NCBI GenBank assembly: GCA_022814615.1
Contig: JAKLNE010000010.1
Location: 496,001-560,000, forward strand
DNA: 64,000 bases
DNA from: Waltergamsia citrina
Taxonomy: Eukaryota; Ascomycota; Sordariomycetes; Hypocreales; Bionectriaceae
Reading direction: 5' to 3'
Shown here: piece after piece, positions 1-11,295 of the stretch
How positions within the stretch are numbered: the stretch's first letter is position 1
Layout of the letters: each line of letters begins with the position of its first letter
Notes under the pieces: model-generated
Database searches by the model: none
Seen by the model: the letters and a program-made list of their open reading frames with translations, nothing else
Told to the model about the DNA's origin: nothing
Program-made: the position numbers and the translations under genes

Positions 1-663
1 TATGATTAAATGTCAAGACCGTGCTCGCGCGAGGGGGCCCAAGCTCACCCTTTCACGGATGAGGCTGAAGCCTTTGGGCATCTTTTTCTTTCTTCTGTGT
101 TATTGGAACTGTTGTGCCACGTGGACATACGAGGGCAGTAATCCATTCGCCGTGGTGAAGTCAGTAAGGCCAAGCCTCGTTTGTGAGAAGCTCAAAGTAG
201 ACGAACTGGGACATTGCAAATCAAGTTGGCCAATTATGTTGCATTATTGGGTATCTGAAATCAAAGTCGCTATGGGTAATAAATGCAAGTGTGGCTCCTC
301 CGAATGCCCAACGATATCCAAAAATCAGATGCAACTGCAAATCGATGCATGTGAAGAAGTTGTTCAGAACGCAGAAACATGTCGTCACCTGAGCTCCGGT
401 TTGGCTGGTTCGCGAGAGCTAGATGTTTGACCGGTGCTTTGTTGGCGTGGACGGTCGAATTTCCTTGATGCTGGATGGTAATGCGACTGGAGACGCTGGT
501 GATGAGCTCCCGCCGTAGTGTGTGGTTCCTTGTGGACACATTCCGGATGTTGAGCGGAGAGGTCTTGGGTATTTCAGTTTCCTGAATTGTTGCTTTGTCG
601 AAGAGGGGTGAAGGAGTAGGATAGAGGCGAGAGTTTGGCGCAGAGAGATATGTAGCCTAATGA
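1..663. other. Left-edge stretch, no supported gene
   Basis: A 142-codon plus-strand reading frame (2-430) contains an internal Met at about 59 followed by a hydrophobic, cysteine-containing stretch that resembles a signal peptide. It has no recognisable domain and no splice or promoter support, so it is not called as a gene. Nothing else is clear. Confidence 0.4.
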
Positions 664-1572
664 CTACATATACCCGGCGAGGGCGATCATCATCAGGCGT
701 TGACATGCAGCGGCGCGCTCTTTCGGGAACAAGTCCTCCACCATGTTCGCGGAAAGGATTGTTTCCGACAACTCGTCCGTGGAGTGCTTTCTCGCGGGAA
801 TGACCACGCCGCTCGATACTGCTTTGCATGGGCAGAGCGGTTTGTCTCCCGACTCGTGTCTCTCGTTGTAAATGGGGCCGCAAGGTTTTGCTTGTGTAGA
901 AGCTAGGACTTGGGTATGGGCCACTGGTGGAAGAGATTGTGCTTCCACATAAGATAAATGGCTCTGACCATCCAGGATTGACTCGCCGCTCGCGATGGTA
1001 GGAGATGAGATAAGACTGTGATCATTTTGCGCCCCGCTGCTTTGTTGATCGAGATTGTCACCCTCATTCGCAGCGGTGATGTCGACCGCGGGAAGTGCCG
1101 GGAACATATCGGGATGCCTCCTCATATACTGAACCGCCCATGGCCGTGACACCGGCTGGCCGTCACCGTAAGCTTCAAAAGCCTCGCCGGCTAAATGTTG
1201 GAGCATCTCAATATTCACATGCACGCCTACTTTCCTAAGCCGAGACACCCACTGCTTGAGCATCCGATGTGCGCCGGGGAAGAGAATGACGGAAGTGCGG
1301 TTATCAACGTGAGGGTCAGCATTAGGCGGTGTCGCCGTCACAATCTGCCGCGCCCTGGACCTGCGACTGCGACGACGCGCCCGATACTTTCGGACCCCGT
1401 AAGCCTGTTCAGCCTCATCGTAGGTTGGGTAGCGACCTCCTCTCCAGGCCTCGACGGATGCGACCATGCGCTCGCCGAGGGTGTCGCGCTCAAATGGTGA
1501 GAGTTTGGGTTGTCGGTTGGCGGCGTCAATCCATCTTTGGATGGCGGCGTGCCGATCATTCGTCGCAGACAT
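664..1572 (-). CDS. CENP-B/pogo-type HTH DNA-binding protein, no transposase domain
   Basis: This is an intronless 302-residue protein. The first 70 residues look like the N-terminal psq-like helix-turn-helix of fungal pogo/Tc5 transposases: a short helix, then a 'YPTYDEAEQAYGV' type segment, then a very basic RARRRSRRSRAR run that could bind DNA or act as a nuclear signal. Residues about 100-155 resemble the CENP-B-type HTH, with a WVSRLRKVGVHVN core and a downstream 'SRPWAVQYMRRHPDMF' segment. The rest is serine-rich and disordered, and no DDE catalytic domain follows. It could be a domesticated DNA-binding protein or the truncated 5' part of an old transposase. The frame is intact, so it is not an obvious pseudogene. 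Function is inferred from weak family resemblance. Confidence 0.65.
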   Translation of the reverse strand: MSATNDRHAAIQRWIDAANRQPKLSPFERDTLGERMVASVEAWRGGRYPTYDEAEQAYGVRKYRARRRSRRSRARQIVTATPPNADPHVDNRTSVILFPGAHRMLKQWVSRLRKVGVHVNIEMLQHLAGEAFEAYGDGQPVSRPWAVQYMRRHPDMFPALPAVDITAANEGDNLDQQSSGAQNDHSLISSPTIASGESILDGQSHLSYVEAQSLPPVAHTQVLASTQAKPCGPIYNERHESGDKPLCPCKAVSSGVVIPARKHSTDELSETILSANMVEDLFPKERAAACQRLMMIALAGYM

Positions 1573-2120
1573 TTTTTTTTTTATCGGCCACCAGTCCGAA
1601 TTCCAGTTCCAGTTGCTCGCCGCGAGAGCAGCTGATGGATATTATTACTATTACCACAGGGTGAAGGTCATAAAATATTAAAATCAAATCAAATGTCGTC
1701 GCGACGCAGTGTTTAACGATGCTGACGTGGGGTTACTGCTCACGTACCCGAAGAAGAAGAAAGAAAAATAAGAAGAAGTCTGGTCTTGTCATACGAATGC
1801 CTTAGTACGAGTATACGTATTACTAGTAGTCATATCTTACTCTGCCTTAGTGAAAAAATGTTGATACCTTACGGAGGGATCTGGACCCTAAGGTACCAAT
1901 CTCGGCCGCCTCCCCTAATTTCCGGGCCCGAAGCGCAAGAAGGAATACACTAAGACCACCCTGACTTCAATATTATTGAATCCATCTTTTTTTCCCTTTC
2001 TTCTTCCCTGAACATAAAACAGCCTCATTTCTGTCATGGGTACATTCCCATTGGTGATAGCATCCTTGATCCCGCGGATAATATTCGGTTTCATCAACGA
2101 CACCCAGCGCGCGCGCCCCT
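1573..2120. other. Intergenic, between two minus-strand genes
   Basis: This is the promoter side of the HTH gene and the 3' flank of the transporter gene. It has pyrimidine and A/T tracts (a T run at 1571-1580) but no coding signal. Overlapping frames near 1915-2316 are shadows of the transporter's last exon. Confidence 0.6.
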
Positions 2121-3245
2121 TTAAACCTTGCTCTTCCTCGCACTGCGTCCCTTGATAATGTTGCTCAAGTCGCCGACCGGGATCTGGATTGGATAGTCGA
2201 CAATGGCCAGCATGATGGCCGTCAGAAGATACCACCCAGCCAAGCATGTCACAAACGCGCTCGCCCCGGCGCCCTGCGGATGCGGAATCAGCCGATCGCT
2301 CGGATTTGGCTCGCATGGGTCTGCATTTGACTTACCACCGTGCACCGATTCGCTATCGCCGTATTGGCAGTGAAATCCTGAGCCAACGCCCAGCGCGCGC
2401 CCGTAAGCAGAAAGAAGGTGATTACGAGACTTAAGAAAATCACGACGAAGACGACGTTCGTTCGAGTGGCGCAAATGAGGAAGATAAAGCAGATCAACCC
2501 CATGAAAAGAAGCCAGAAACCTTGAGCGCAAATTGTGTTAGTCGACCAAACAGGCAATCAGAGACTTTCGTTCGACTTTGGGAGGAGTCTCGTACCGAGG
2601 CTGGCATTGAATCCTTGCGTCGATAATCCAATAACTGCTTCACCACCCGGAGGCGCGTATGCCCCGTAGGCGTTGAAGGAAGGGACCAGCGTCCCGCCGT
2701 ATGACAACCAGAAGCCGCCGAAAGTACAAAACACGATAGAAGCGAAGCTGTTTCCGAGGACCCATTCGAGGATGCCTCCGATGATCATGAGTAATCCGCC
2801 CTGAAAGAAGTACGGGCCACTGCAGGAATATTAGCACACAGAGGGTGCAACGAAAAGCCTCACCCAGCGACATACACAGACGCAGCTCCATTCCCGCCGG
2901 CACCTCGCCAGCCCATCAAGTCGCAAGACAGCGGCGTCAAGGCGAGAAGAAAGCCGACAAGCGCACTGTCGAAGGGTTAGCCTGCTTTTCCTTTCTTTTG
3001 GATCACGCATACATTGGGGTGGGATTGCCAAATGTTCCTCGCAAGTTGCCCTTCACTGCGCTCTGCGGCGTAAGATAGAGCTTCTCGAACAGCTCAGGGC
3101 TCATGGACACGCTCCCTGACGACCGTAACTTCTTGAGCGCCGCCTCTCTGTCATCTTCTGGCCCTAAGCCACTGCCAGGATCGTGTGCGTTGCGAGTATA
3201 GGTGCCATTGGCGCCATTAGTTTGAGAGTTGCCAGCCTCTGCCAT
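2121..3245 (-). CDS. Gpr1/Fun34/YaaH-family acetate/ammonium-type transporter (5 exons)
   Basis: Exons join as 3245-3013, 2965-2864, 2819-2596, 2520-2336 and 2273-2121. All phases agree and give 298 residues, the usual size for fungal Ady2/AcpA-like carriers. The first join creates the family's NPTPI motif just before transmembrane helix 1, which supports the splicing. Six hydrophobic helices follow, including the glycine-rich 'GWRGAGGNGAA' turn, 'YFFQGGLLMIIGGILEW', the 'FWLSYG' segment and the C-terminal 'GDLS' region. The N-terminal ~70 residues are a hydrophilic cytosolic tail. Known family members move acetate or other monocarboxylates, or are linked to ammonium export, across the plasma membrane. 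Which substrate applies here cannot be read from the sequence. The start was chosen at 3245 because the 75 upstream codons do not resemble the family. Confidence 0.92.
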
Positions 3246-4840
3246 TTTCTTGCTAATGTAGTAGCCAGTGAATCTTAGGTGTTCTAATTGCCACAGCCAA
3301 TATGGAATAGGACCCTTCGAAAGTAAGATTGTTCCCAGCCATAGTCCTTGTCGGGGGAACCCCACGAAGTTATAACCCTCCGGAGCAGCTACTTCATCGA
3401 GCGCGTCCTGTCCTCGTGCGTCAGGCAACCTTCTTCGCCCCGTTTGCCCGGGGCCTTTTCGATGCTTCAACGTCTAGTATTGGACAAAGTCACCAATCGC
3501 ATGCTCCAACTTCTTTAGAACACCGCCACAAGCGGGCTGGGTAGCTCTCTGTCCATCATATCCTATGTGCCATCGTGACTCCTAATCTCCTTCCCCTCAT
3601 GTAGCTCCCATCCTGCAACCAATGAGTCGCTCTAGAAGGGCATGTTAAAGTTCTGCACATGGCCTGATAAACATCCCGCAAAGTCCGAAGCTTCAGAAAA
3701 TGGACCTGTGAGAAGAGGCGGGCAGCTTCCCCAAGTCTCTGCATCACACCATCCCTTCAACCGAAGCCCCAACTCTATCCCCCCCCAAACACCATCGGCC
3801 GAACTTCCCCTCTTGTATTAGAGAATCTGGGGGAATACGGGAGCTAGGACTGTAAATTTGTGATTCGTAGAGTCAAACTGCCGTTGTTTTTATTTGGAGA
3901 AGCGTTTGGCTGTCCTCAGTCGCGGATGACTGGGGAAGCTTAAATCAGGGCTGCTGCACCAGCGGGAGGCTGGGGTGTTCGAGACTCTTTCCTCCGCAAA
4001 GATGTACTCAGAGGTCCCTTGTCGTCCAAATGCTGGATCTACAAAGGAAGTGAACTAGCAATGGCTGCTGAAAAGGCATTCTCGCTATTTCAATGGACAT
4101 GGCCCGATCCAAATGACACTGTACTTTCGGTTACGTACTACTCTTGAAGGCCACAAGGATGGCTTAGAACAATAGAGGGGAGCAAAGAACACCAATCCCA
4201 TCGTTCTAACACGCATCATTAGCGTAATCTGAGCCGGCAGCGGCATAAGAACTCTACATCAACCAATCCGCACAATGCCGTGACGCCCAACAAACCCCAA
4301 AACTCGAGAGGAGTATCACTGCAGGTATTAGGGGAGCAAACCGGACATCGTGGCTAGTGCGAAACCCTAATGCAAGCTGCTGTTGTCTTACCATCAACCC
4401 GAGAATCGATGCGTGGTGGCAGCACCATCAAGCCAATCATGCATAATAACTACTCCAATTACTTGTGATGCAGACTAAGAGTTACCAGTCTTCATGATCG
4501 AGTGGCTTAATGCGCTTTTTTTTTTTTTAAATCGAATTTTTGATGATCGTTTCCGTACCTTGTCGAATTTGTACAAAGGCAGCGGGCCGTCGGCGGTGGA
4601 AAACTAAAAGTCAATGTTGTCATAATCTAATCATGACGATGTGTAAGTGTAGGCGTCATGAACTAAGACAAGAATGAACCACCAAGCCCAACCAACAGTA
4701 ACGGTAACAATCCGCGCCAAAGTCGTAACCAAATTCTGCCCTTACAAAATTCCAATTCCTCTCAAATTTCAAAGCTTCAACTATTATCAGAATTTCCAAT
4801 TGAATATCAGCATTTCCTTCCGTTCAGCTACATCACCATC
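3246..4840. other. Divergent intergenic region, no gene seen
   Basis: About 1.6 kb separates the minus-strand transporter and the plus-strand 271-residue protein. Short frames (3329-3544, 3556-3747) lack any protein-like composition. There is a poly-T tract at about 4519-4529. It presumably holds both promoters. Confidence 0.5.
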
Positions 4841-5656
4841 ATGTTTAAACCGAGATTCGCAAACAAGTCCATGGGCCGCCTCGCCGTTCCCGCCGTAGCA
4901 GCAACCGCCCTTACAGGCACCTACCTCTACTATCGCAAACCTTCCAATAACGCCAACCAGGGTGGCCAAGCTGCCCGATCGCGCAAGAAACGCGATGAAG
5001 AAGGCCTCGGCGCTGCGGGCATTGGTCAAAACACCACGTCAGGTGGCCACGAATCCGGCCAAGTCGGCAGCGGTGTTCAGACCGGCACTGGGGACGTGGA
5101 GCGCAGTGTGAAGACTACGGCCGAGTCGCGGGACAAGTTGCCGGCTGGTGGAGTTGGCGGTGGTGTGGGCGCAGGGGGTGCGAATGTGAGGGCGGTGGAG
5201 ATGTCCGGGGGGAAGAGCAAAAAGAACGATGTCACGGACAACTTGAAGGGTATGTTCAGGCCGGGAGACTCTACTAAGCCTCATTTGTTCGAATCCCGAG
5301 ATACAGCTGGTGAGGGACAAGCTAGCAGCCAGCCCCCGAGCTCCGGATCTACGCCTGGGCGCAGCAACTCTAACGAGAAGGACATTACTGGCTTCCAAGA
5401 TGCGGATAAGAAGGTCACGTCGCAGAGCTATCCAACGAGTACTAGGGACTACCAAGGAAATAGCAGCACCAATGAAACAACAGGCACCGGCATTTCACAA
5501 AGGCTGCAGGGAGTCTTCGGCCAGGGTGGTAAGACAAGCAGTGAGCCTGGAGAAACCCAGAAAAAGTACCACGACACCAAAATTCACAGCAACCATGCTG
5601 AGACGCCGACAAAGAGGGATCTGCCGCCGAGTGCGATCGGAGCCAGCGGGAAATAA
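4841..5656 (+). CDS. Low-complexity protein with N-terminal membrane anchor
   Basis: This is an intronless 271-residue protein with a short basic N-terminus (MFKPRFANKSMGR), then one hydrophobic helix at about residues 13-31 ending in YLYYRK. That layout suits a mitochondrial presequence-plus-anchor or a signal anchor. The remainder is hydrophilic and rich in Gly, Ser, Thr, Gln and Lys, with no catalytic motif; it is likely disordered. I do not recognise the family. The CT-rich, A-rich leader before the ATG is typical of fungal promoters, and codon use looks like real coding. Localisation is an inference from the N-terminus only. Confidence 0.75.
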   Translation: MFKPRFANKSMGRLAVPAVAATALTGTYLYYRKPSNNANQGGQAARSRKKRDEEGLGAAGIGQNTTSGGHESGQVGSGVQTGTGDVERSVKTTAESRDKLPAGGVGGGVGAGGANVRAVEMSGGKSKKNDVTDNLKGMFRPGDSTKPHLFESRDTAGEGQASSQPPSSGSTPGRSNSNEKDITGFQDADKKVTSQSYPTSTRDYQGNSSTNETTGTGISQRLQGVFGQGGKTSSEPGETQKKYHDTKIHSNHAETPTKRDLPPSAIGASGK

Positions 5657-6054
5657 GCCTGCGTACGGAAGCACGGAACTGGGCACGTCTGTGGTGGATC
5701 TTAGGACTTGTATGATAAAAGTGATATTAGTTTCCAACTAATTAGCATCAACTCAAAATATTTCCCGAATCAGCGGCTGTATAGGCCTTCTCCTCGACTG
5801 GCACCAACTCAAATCATCCGTGTCTCGCTCATTCTCGTAATTGATGTACAAATTGGCGGGATGAGTCAAAACCATCAGGCACCACGACAAGCTGTACAAG
5901 CACCTTCTCCAACGAGGGAGGAGTGGATCTGCTCGCAGCCAGAACCTGTGTTTGGAAACAACCAGGATCGATGTAATCAGTACAAGACAGCGGTAGATAC
6001 TAGTCATTATTGTCAGCCAAATTTGTGAAGAATCTTCTGAAAAAGAGAACCAAC
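5657..6054. other. Convergent 3' flanks
   Basis: This lies between the stop codons of the plus-strand low-complexity gene and the minus-strand F-box gene. No independent coding signal is seen. Confidence 0.6.
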
Positions 6055-7150
6055 TCACAGTGCAGTGCTGATAAGCCATGTATCTACGCGCCTAGGTTCG
6101 ACATCATTTCTCTGAAAGAATCGCTCGTATTTCACCACCATTGGCACCAGCGTCCCTATGATGGCTATATTGGCCGGTAGAGCGAAGACATGGAGATAGT
6201 ACTTGTGAGTAACAGGGTAAGAAAAGATCATATGTAAGAAAACAAAAAAAGTGCTGATCTAAGAACTTTTTGCATCAGCGAGCCTGCCGAACTAGAAACT
6301 ACCCCAAATCAGAATTAAGACTTACCGAGCCTAAAACAAGGGAGATAGTGCAAGGTCTTATGAATTTGTATATCTCGTTAGCCGCCATTCCGCAGCAGAC
6401 CATGACTGGCAACATGAGAACTGTCGCCATTCGTCTAACCCTGCAGAGCTTCTTGAAGCAGTTTTCATGGAAGTCCGGAGAGCGGTCGAGGGTTTCGAAG
6501 ATTGGATGCCTACACCACACACAGGCCCTTCCATGGTGACCTGTGGTATCGAGAGCTTCCTGGTAGACTTGGTCCGTATGGGTACCGAGATAGGCCGTGT
6601 GAATCCCACAGGGAGAACAAATCGTGGTCAGGAGCTCACCCCTCTCGTATCGATCGGTGTTCTTGATCAGCCCCCTGTCTGTTAGAGAGTAGGTGTGCAA
6701 ACAGACATAGCAAGTGAGCTTTCTGTCCAATTCTAGAAGTTTTCGTCGTGAATAGTTCAACGCAATGTACTTCTCCTCGTACAACCACTCAAACCTGGTA
6801 CAAGTTCTGCGCATCCTCATAAACTCGCCATAAGTGAGATATGGAACGATATCGAGAAGCAATTCGTTGCTGAGTGAAAGAAGATGACATTTCGCGGCTT
6901 CCGTCTCGTTTTTGCTTTCGTGGTTGGAGCGGCCCAGGTGTACTGCCTTCCCTGCTAATTTTTGCCTAACAACGCCAGTCTTCGGAAGGTTGCTCAATTC
7001 AATACTACTCTGATCTGTGCGATTCTTGAATCGGCCGCTGTTCTCAGTGGATGTTCTCGCTTGCTTCTCGGCATGTCGTTGTCTCGAGTCGTTCTCTTCA
7101 TCGTCTTGAGCCGAAGTCCTGCGTTTGAACCAAGTGCGAAAAGGGGCCAT
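6055..7150 (-). CDS. F-box protein with Cys-pair zinc-type region and membrane tail
   Basis: Two exons (7150-6326 and 6258-6055) give 342 residues. The 67-nt intron has a GTAAGT donor and lies in phase 0. Residues about 90-125 form an F-box ('LLSLSNELLLDIVPYL...MRMRRTC'), the SKP1-binding motif of SCF ubiquitin ligases. Three CxxC pairs follow at about residues 148-215 (CYVC, CSPC, CVWC) and probably bind zinc. The C-terminal third has hydrophobic segments ('VLMLPVMVCCGMAA', then two more in exon 2), so the product may sit on a membrane. Without exon 2 the protein would end just after the donor site; splicing restores a long hydrophobic frame. Substrate is unknown. It is on the same strand as, and 268 bp downstream of, the RdRP gene. 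Confidence 0.8.
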
Positions 7151-7418
7151 TTGGGATCCTGTGTTGAGGCAATGCGGGCCGATACGTCGCTGAAATGGTG
7201 ATATAACAACGCGAAGACAAGAGGTCTCAAGGCCCGAGGATAACTGGAGATACCTTCTTGAGTGTTATTGAAGTGGCTGGCATCAACTTCAAACCTTCCT
7301 CATTATTGACTACCAGCCACACAACCCTCATGGCCTCGCAATTTTGTATGGTCTGGTAGCTAGAAGTACATGAGTTAACACTTTTCACGTGGTTCGCTTT
7401 ATATAGCCTCATAGAATC

Positions 7419-10400
7419 TTATCGAAGTGGCAGCACAACTTGTCGTTGTTGTCTGCCACTGACGCCAACGTAACCTCCACCAACGCTTTCCAAATCTTCT
7501 GCTTGCAGGCCGTTCATCTCCTTTAACAAACAGCAAGCAGATAATACTTTGAAGCTTTGAAGCCTACCGCCGCCGCCGTATGAATTAAGAGCTCCAGTAT
7601 CCTTCACGCATCCCACACGCACGCATGCCAGGCAACGCTCGACAACTCCAGCTTGAGACTCATGGTCAGGGCGACCACGAATCATGTTTGTAATCCAAGT
7701 CATTACTCTGTCCATCTCTTCTCGGAGCTTTATGGAGGAGTCACGTTGCCGGCGAGTCTGGCTTCCTCTGCTGTTCAGGATAGACCCGCAGAAGACTTCG
7801 ACTTCAGTTATGGGCTTCCGAGGGTTCTCGGAGAACTGCCATTGCATGTCGGTGATAGCTGAGTCATAGCTACGTACAGTTAGTTGGAAAATCGCTGGGA
7901 AAATCGCTGGGAACGTATTGAGCAAGTATTTACTGTCTTCGGATACGCCAAGCGTGCTCCAATTGGCGGGTAGGATTGATGTCAATGTCGGCTGATCGAA
8001 TACGCGCTTCCATGAGCTCAAGAAACTCTTGCCACATGTTAGGCATGTGAGAGTTAACCGCCCGGGAGATATCTTCTACCCAGATCTTTTTTTCATCGAC
8101 ACTGCGATAAAGCTTCCCCAAGATCTTGTTGGACTTGTGATATTGGTGTTTCGCACCGCCCATATCGTCATCATCCTCAGCCGCAGTATCTTCAATCTCT
8201 CCGATGTGAGCGATTTGGCCGATGTCGTAGGTCACGAGCGGCGGAGCAGGGGCGAGGCTAAGTTTTGCGTTCTTTAGTCATGGTAAAATCGGGACGAAAG
8301 GAGAAACTGACAAGTCAGGGCGTGTTCGAGGCCCTCTGGGCAACTCTTTGATTTCAACTGGTAAGCCAGTCTTCGAAGAGTCCACCGCCGTAGAATGTAA
8401 TTCTGCTAATTTAATGCATTCCGGGTCGTACGTTCCATCAACTTTGACATCTGCTAAGATCTGGTGCCTTGTGGCAATCATGCCGAGGATGTCTGTTTTC
8501 ATGAAATTGATGAAGAAGTCTGCAATGTCGTCACGCGTTACTGGCCGCGATAGCTGCTGCGGGTCTACTCGTGGATAGTCAGCGGGAGAAAATTCGCGCT
8601 TTGGGAGGGCCTCGTGATCCCATATGATATTGTACAAGTCGCCGTCGAGATCCCCACCACTGAGCTGGCTGGGTAGGTCTCGCTGGCCGTGTTGACTGAA
8701 AACAACACAATTACGTAGGTGCCGTAAGGGGCTGGTTTCTGGTGGAGTCACCATGGTCACAAAGCGAATGTCTCCAGGATGTAGTGCTGGTGATCGAGTT
8801 ATCACGGCCATAGATTTCCTGGGAGGTTGTTCCATGTCGGCTGCCTTGTCAAAGGTGACATAGATTTCGTCGGGGTCGAGGAAGCCAGTCTCATCCATAA
8901 TACCGAATAGTGTTACTCCTTTTTTGACTGGGATGCGAGCCTTATGCTTCATGAGGCGTAGCTCGCGCAAGACCACATGTTCAACCACTGTTCTCAGGAA
9001 AACGTCTTGGCGATAATCGATTCCCATATCGTCAACATGGCGGATGAACTGAGGCAGGCCAACGTTGGTGCCAATGAGTTGATAGCGCAAGAACGTGCTA
9101 GTGTTCGAAGCCTTGGCTGTAACCCCACGAATGAACTTGAGCTCTTCGCTCTGAAGCTTCAAAAACCATGAATCAGATGTTCCCATATCCTCTAGGATCT
9201 TGATCATTTGTCGATTCAGCATCAGCCTTAGAGGTCTCGAGGCGGAGTCGCAAATTCCCAACTCCTCCATGTCCAGGCTTTCGAACTTCATCATCGATTC
9301 CTGCCGGATGCAGAAGATTTTACCTTTCAACCTGGTGTCGAGGGAAAGCATTCCTTTCACGCCCCCGCAGCGTACTTGGAAACAAGTTGCAGCCTTAGAT
9401 CGTTGAGGAAGGTAAGCCCAGCATTCTCGCATAGCTTCATACGATATGGTGCCAACCCCGTCACTAAAGACCCGAGAACCATCCCGACTCTTCACATCCG
9501 GAATATGGCGTGACATTATGTCTAGTCCGACGATAGGAACAGCGTACGGAGTTTCGCTAAACGCTTGGCCAATCCTAGCTGCGCATTTGGCTGGCACTCT
9601 GATCCCATCAAAATTTCCCAAAGATCTAATGATGGTATCGTAGTCTTGGTGCTGCATGTTGCTATCGATAAAAGGGGCAACAAACCATGCGGAGTGAGAT
9701 CTTAGCGAGGAATGAGAGAATCCTAAGAAGGAATATTTCCGTCCGGCGACTTGAATTCCATTCCGAAGTACTGACCGGTATCTTTCGTATACAAGGTCGT
9801 TTGACACTTTAGGATTAAAAGAGAGATCTTGGCCATCATCGTCGCAAAACAGGCATCGAATGAAGTAGTCGGTATGATTCGAGTATTTCCGCAGGATGCG
9901 ATTCCTGCTTTCTGGTTCGGGTCCGTGAAGGACCACACGAGTAGGAGTTATCATAGCCTTCATCACCCAAGCTTGGTGGTCTGGAATAGTCGCTCCATAG
10001 ACTCTATCACGAAATGGGTCGTCAGTGCGAAGTTCGCGCTCCATCTGCTCAGCATCCGCGATCAGTTTGGCGGGATCTATGTCGGCTGGCTCCGTCCCTG
10101 GTGTTGGGTAGGGAATTTCGTGAAAAAGTTTCTTCATCGAATCTACAGTGACAAACAATGTTGAGGATCTAGTTTGGTATTGCCCAAGTAGTGCAGCCTT
10201 CTTCTCGAGAATGTGAACAATCGCGGTTCCGCTAGATGGGGCCAGGTAGTTGTTCATGACCAGCGCCTGCACTTGGAACAATAGCGGGAATGGAACCAGT
10301 TTGCTTCGAGATCCAGCGGCGTGTATTCGGCCTTCGAACGTACGCATACTAGACTGATAGTCATGAAGCTGGGGCTGGGGGCTTTTGTCGATTGGTAACG

Positions 10401-11295
10401 TGAATGGAGTGACGGAGATGAGGTCACGGCGTCTGATTTCTTGCACCATCGCCCCAAAGTCTTGAATCGCTATGTTGAAGTGATAGACCAGGCAGTGGGC
10501 GTTGTATTTCCCATGGTCGGGCCAATGAGGGCAGCTTGGACTTCTCTCCCACTTCAAGATAGGTCTCTCTATGTCGTTGACCATGGCGAATATCCTTGGT
10601 GGCTCGCCCAAAACCAACGTGATGCTATTTGTGTCTCCTGTGATAAAGTCTTGAATAATGCTCAAGGGGAAGTCCATCCTGAATTTCTCTGATGCAACTA
10701 CACTCATCATTCGCCGTGTCAATTTCCCAGTGCACGCAATACTTGTTTGTGTCTGTTGTGCGAATGTCAAGGTATCGGAAGGCCCTATGAACACATTTTT
10801 CCCACAGGCGATGTTTACTATACTGAAGGTCAAGGCTGAGCTTTTGCTTGTTGGAATACGGGCATTCTGAGTCTCTGGCTTTTTGGGAAGGGAATATCCA
10901 GGGTCAGGCTTCCCGACAGAACGGTGACTTTTCTCGACATAGACCGGGGAACCCGTGATGAAGAGCCTTGCGATGTGTCCCTTTGGCGTTGGCTGGTTTG
11001 GACCATTTGGAGAAAGTTTTCCATCCTTCTGACTACCATTCTGAGTGGTTGCTCCTTTCCCATTCGAAGTAGACGGGCCCTTGGGTATCTTGCCATGGTT
11101 CTCGAGGAATTTGTGGCCGTGGCTTGGGTTGGGAAAAAAGATCCAGGCAATTGGCTTTCTGCGTGGCTTAGAGCAAGTCCACTCGCCGATCCCGAGAGCT
11201 TTCATACGAGGTTCCAGCTCTACCCGCAGGCTCTGATCAGTCAAGTCTTGGGGCACGTTTCTTAAAAAAGCGTCCATATTTGCGAGGACAGACAA
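7419..11295 (-). CDS. RNA-dependent RNA polymerase (RNA silencing)
   Basis: Exons 11295-8312, 8257-7947 and 7858-7419 give 1,244 residues with consistent phases. The catalytic loop DLDGD lies in 'SGGDLDGDLYN' at about residue 881 and is intact. Downstream are the family hallmarks 'LHSTAVD' and, across the first intron, 'RPDFLAPAPP', then 'SNKILGKLYR'. The N-terminal ~90 residues look like an RRM-type fold ('DAFLRNVPQDLTDQSL'). Cellular RdRPs of this kind copy aberrant or unpaired single-stranded RNA into dsRNA for Dicer in quelling, meiotic silencing or antiviral defence. The domain order fits the fungal QDE-1/SAD-1/RRP group; which clade cannot be settled by eye. The last intron boundary (7946-7859) was chosen by phase and a CTATGAC branch-like site and is the least certain. 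Confidence 0.93.

Noticed and set aside
1..430. Cysteine-containing plus-strand frame with hydrophobic start
   Set aside because: Low-quality composition at the window edge with no promoter or domain support.
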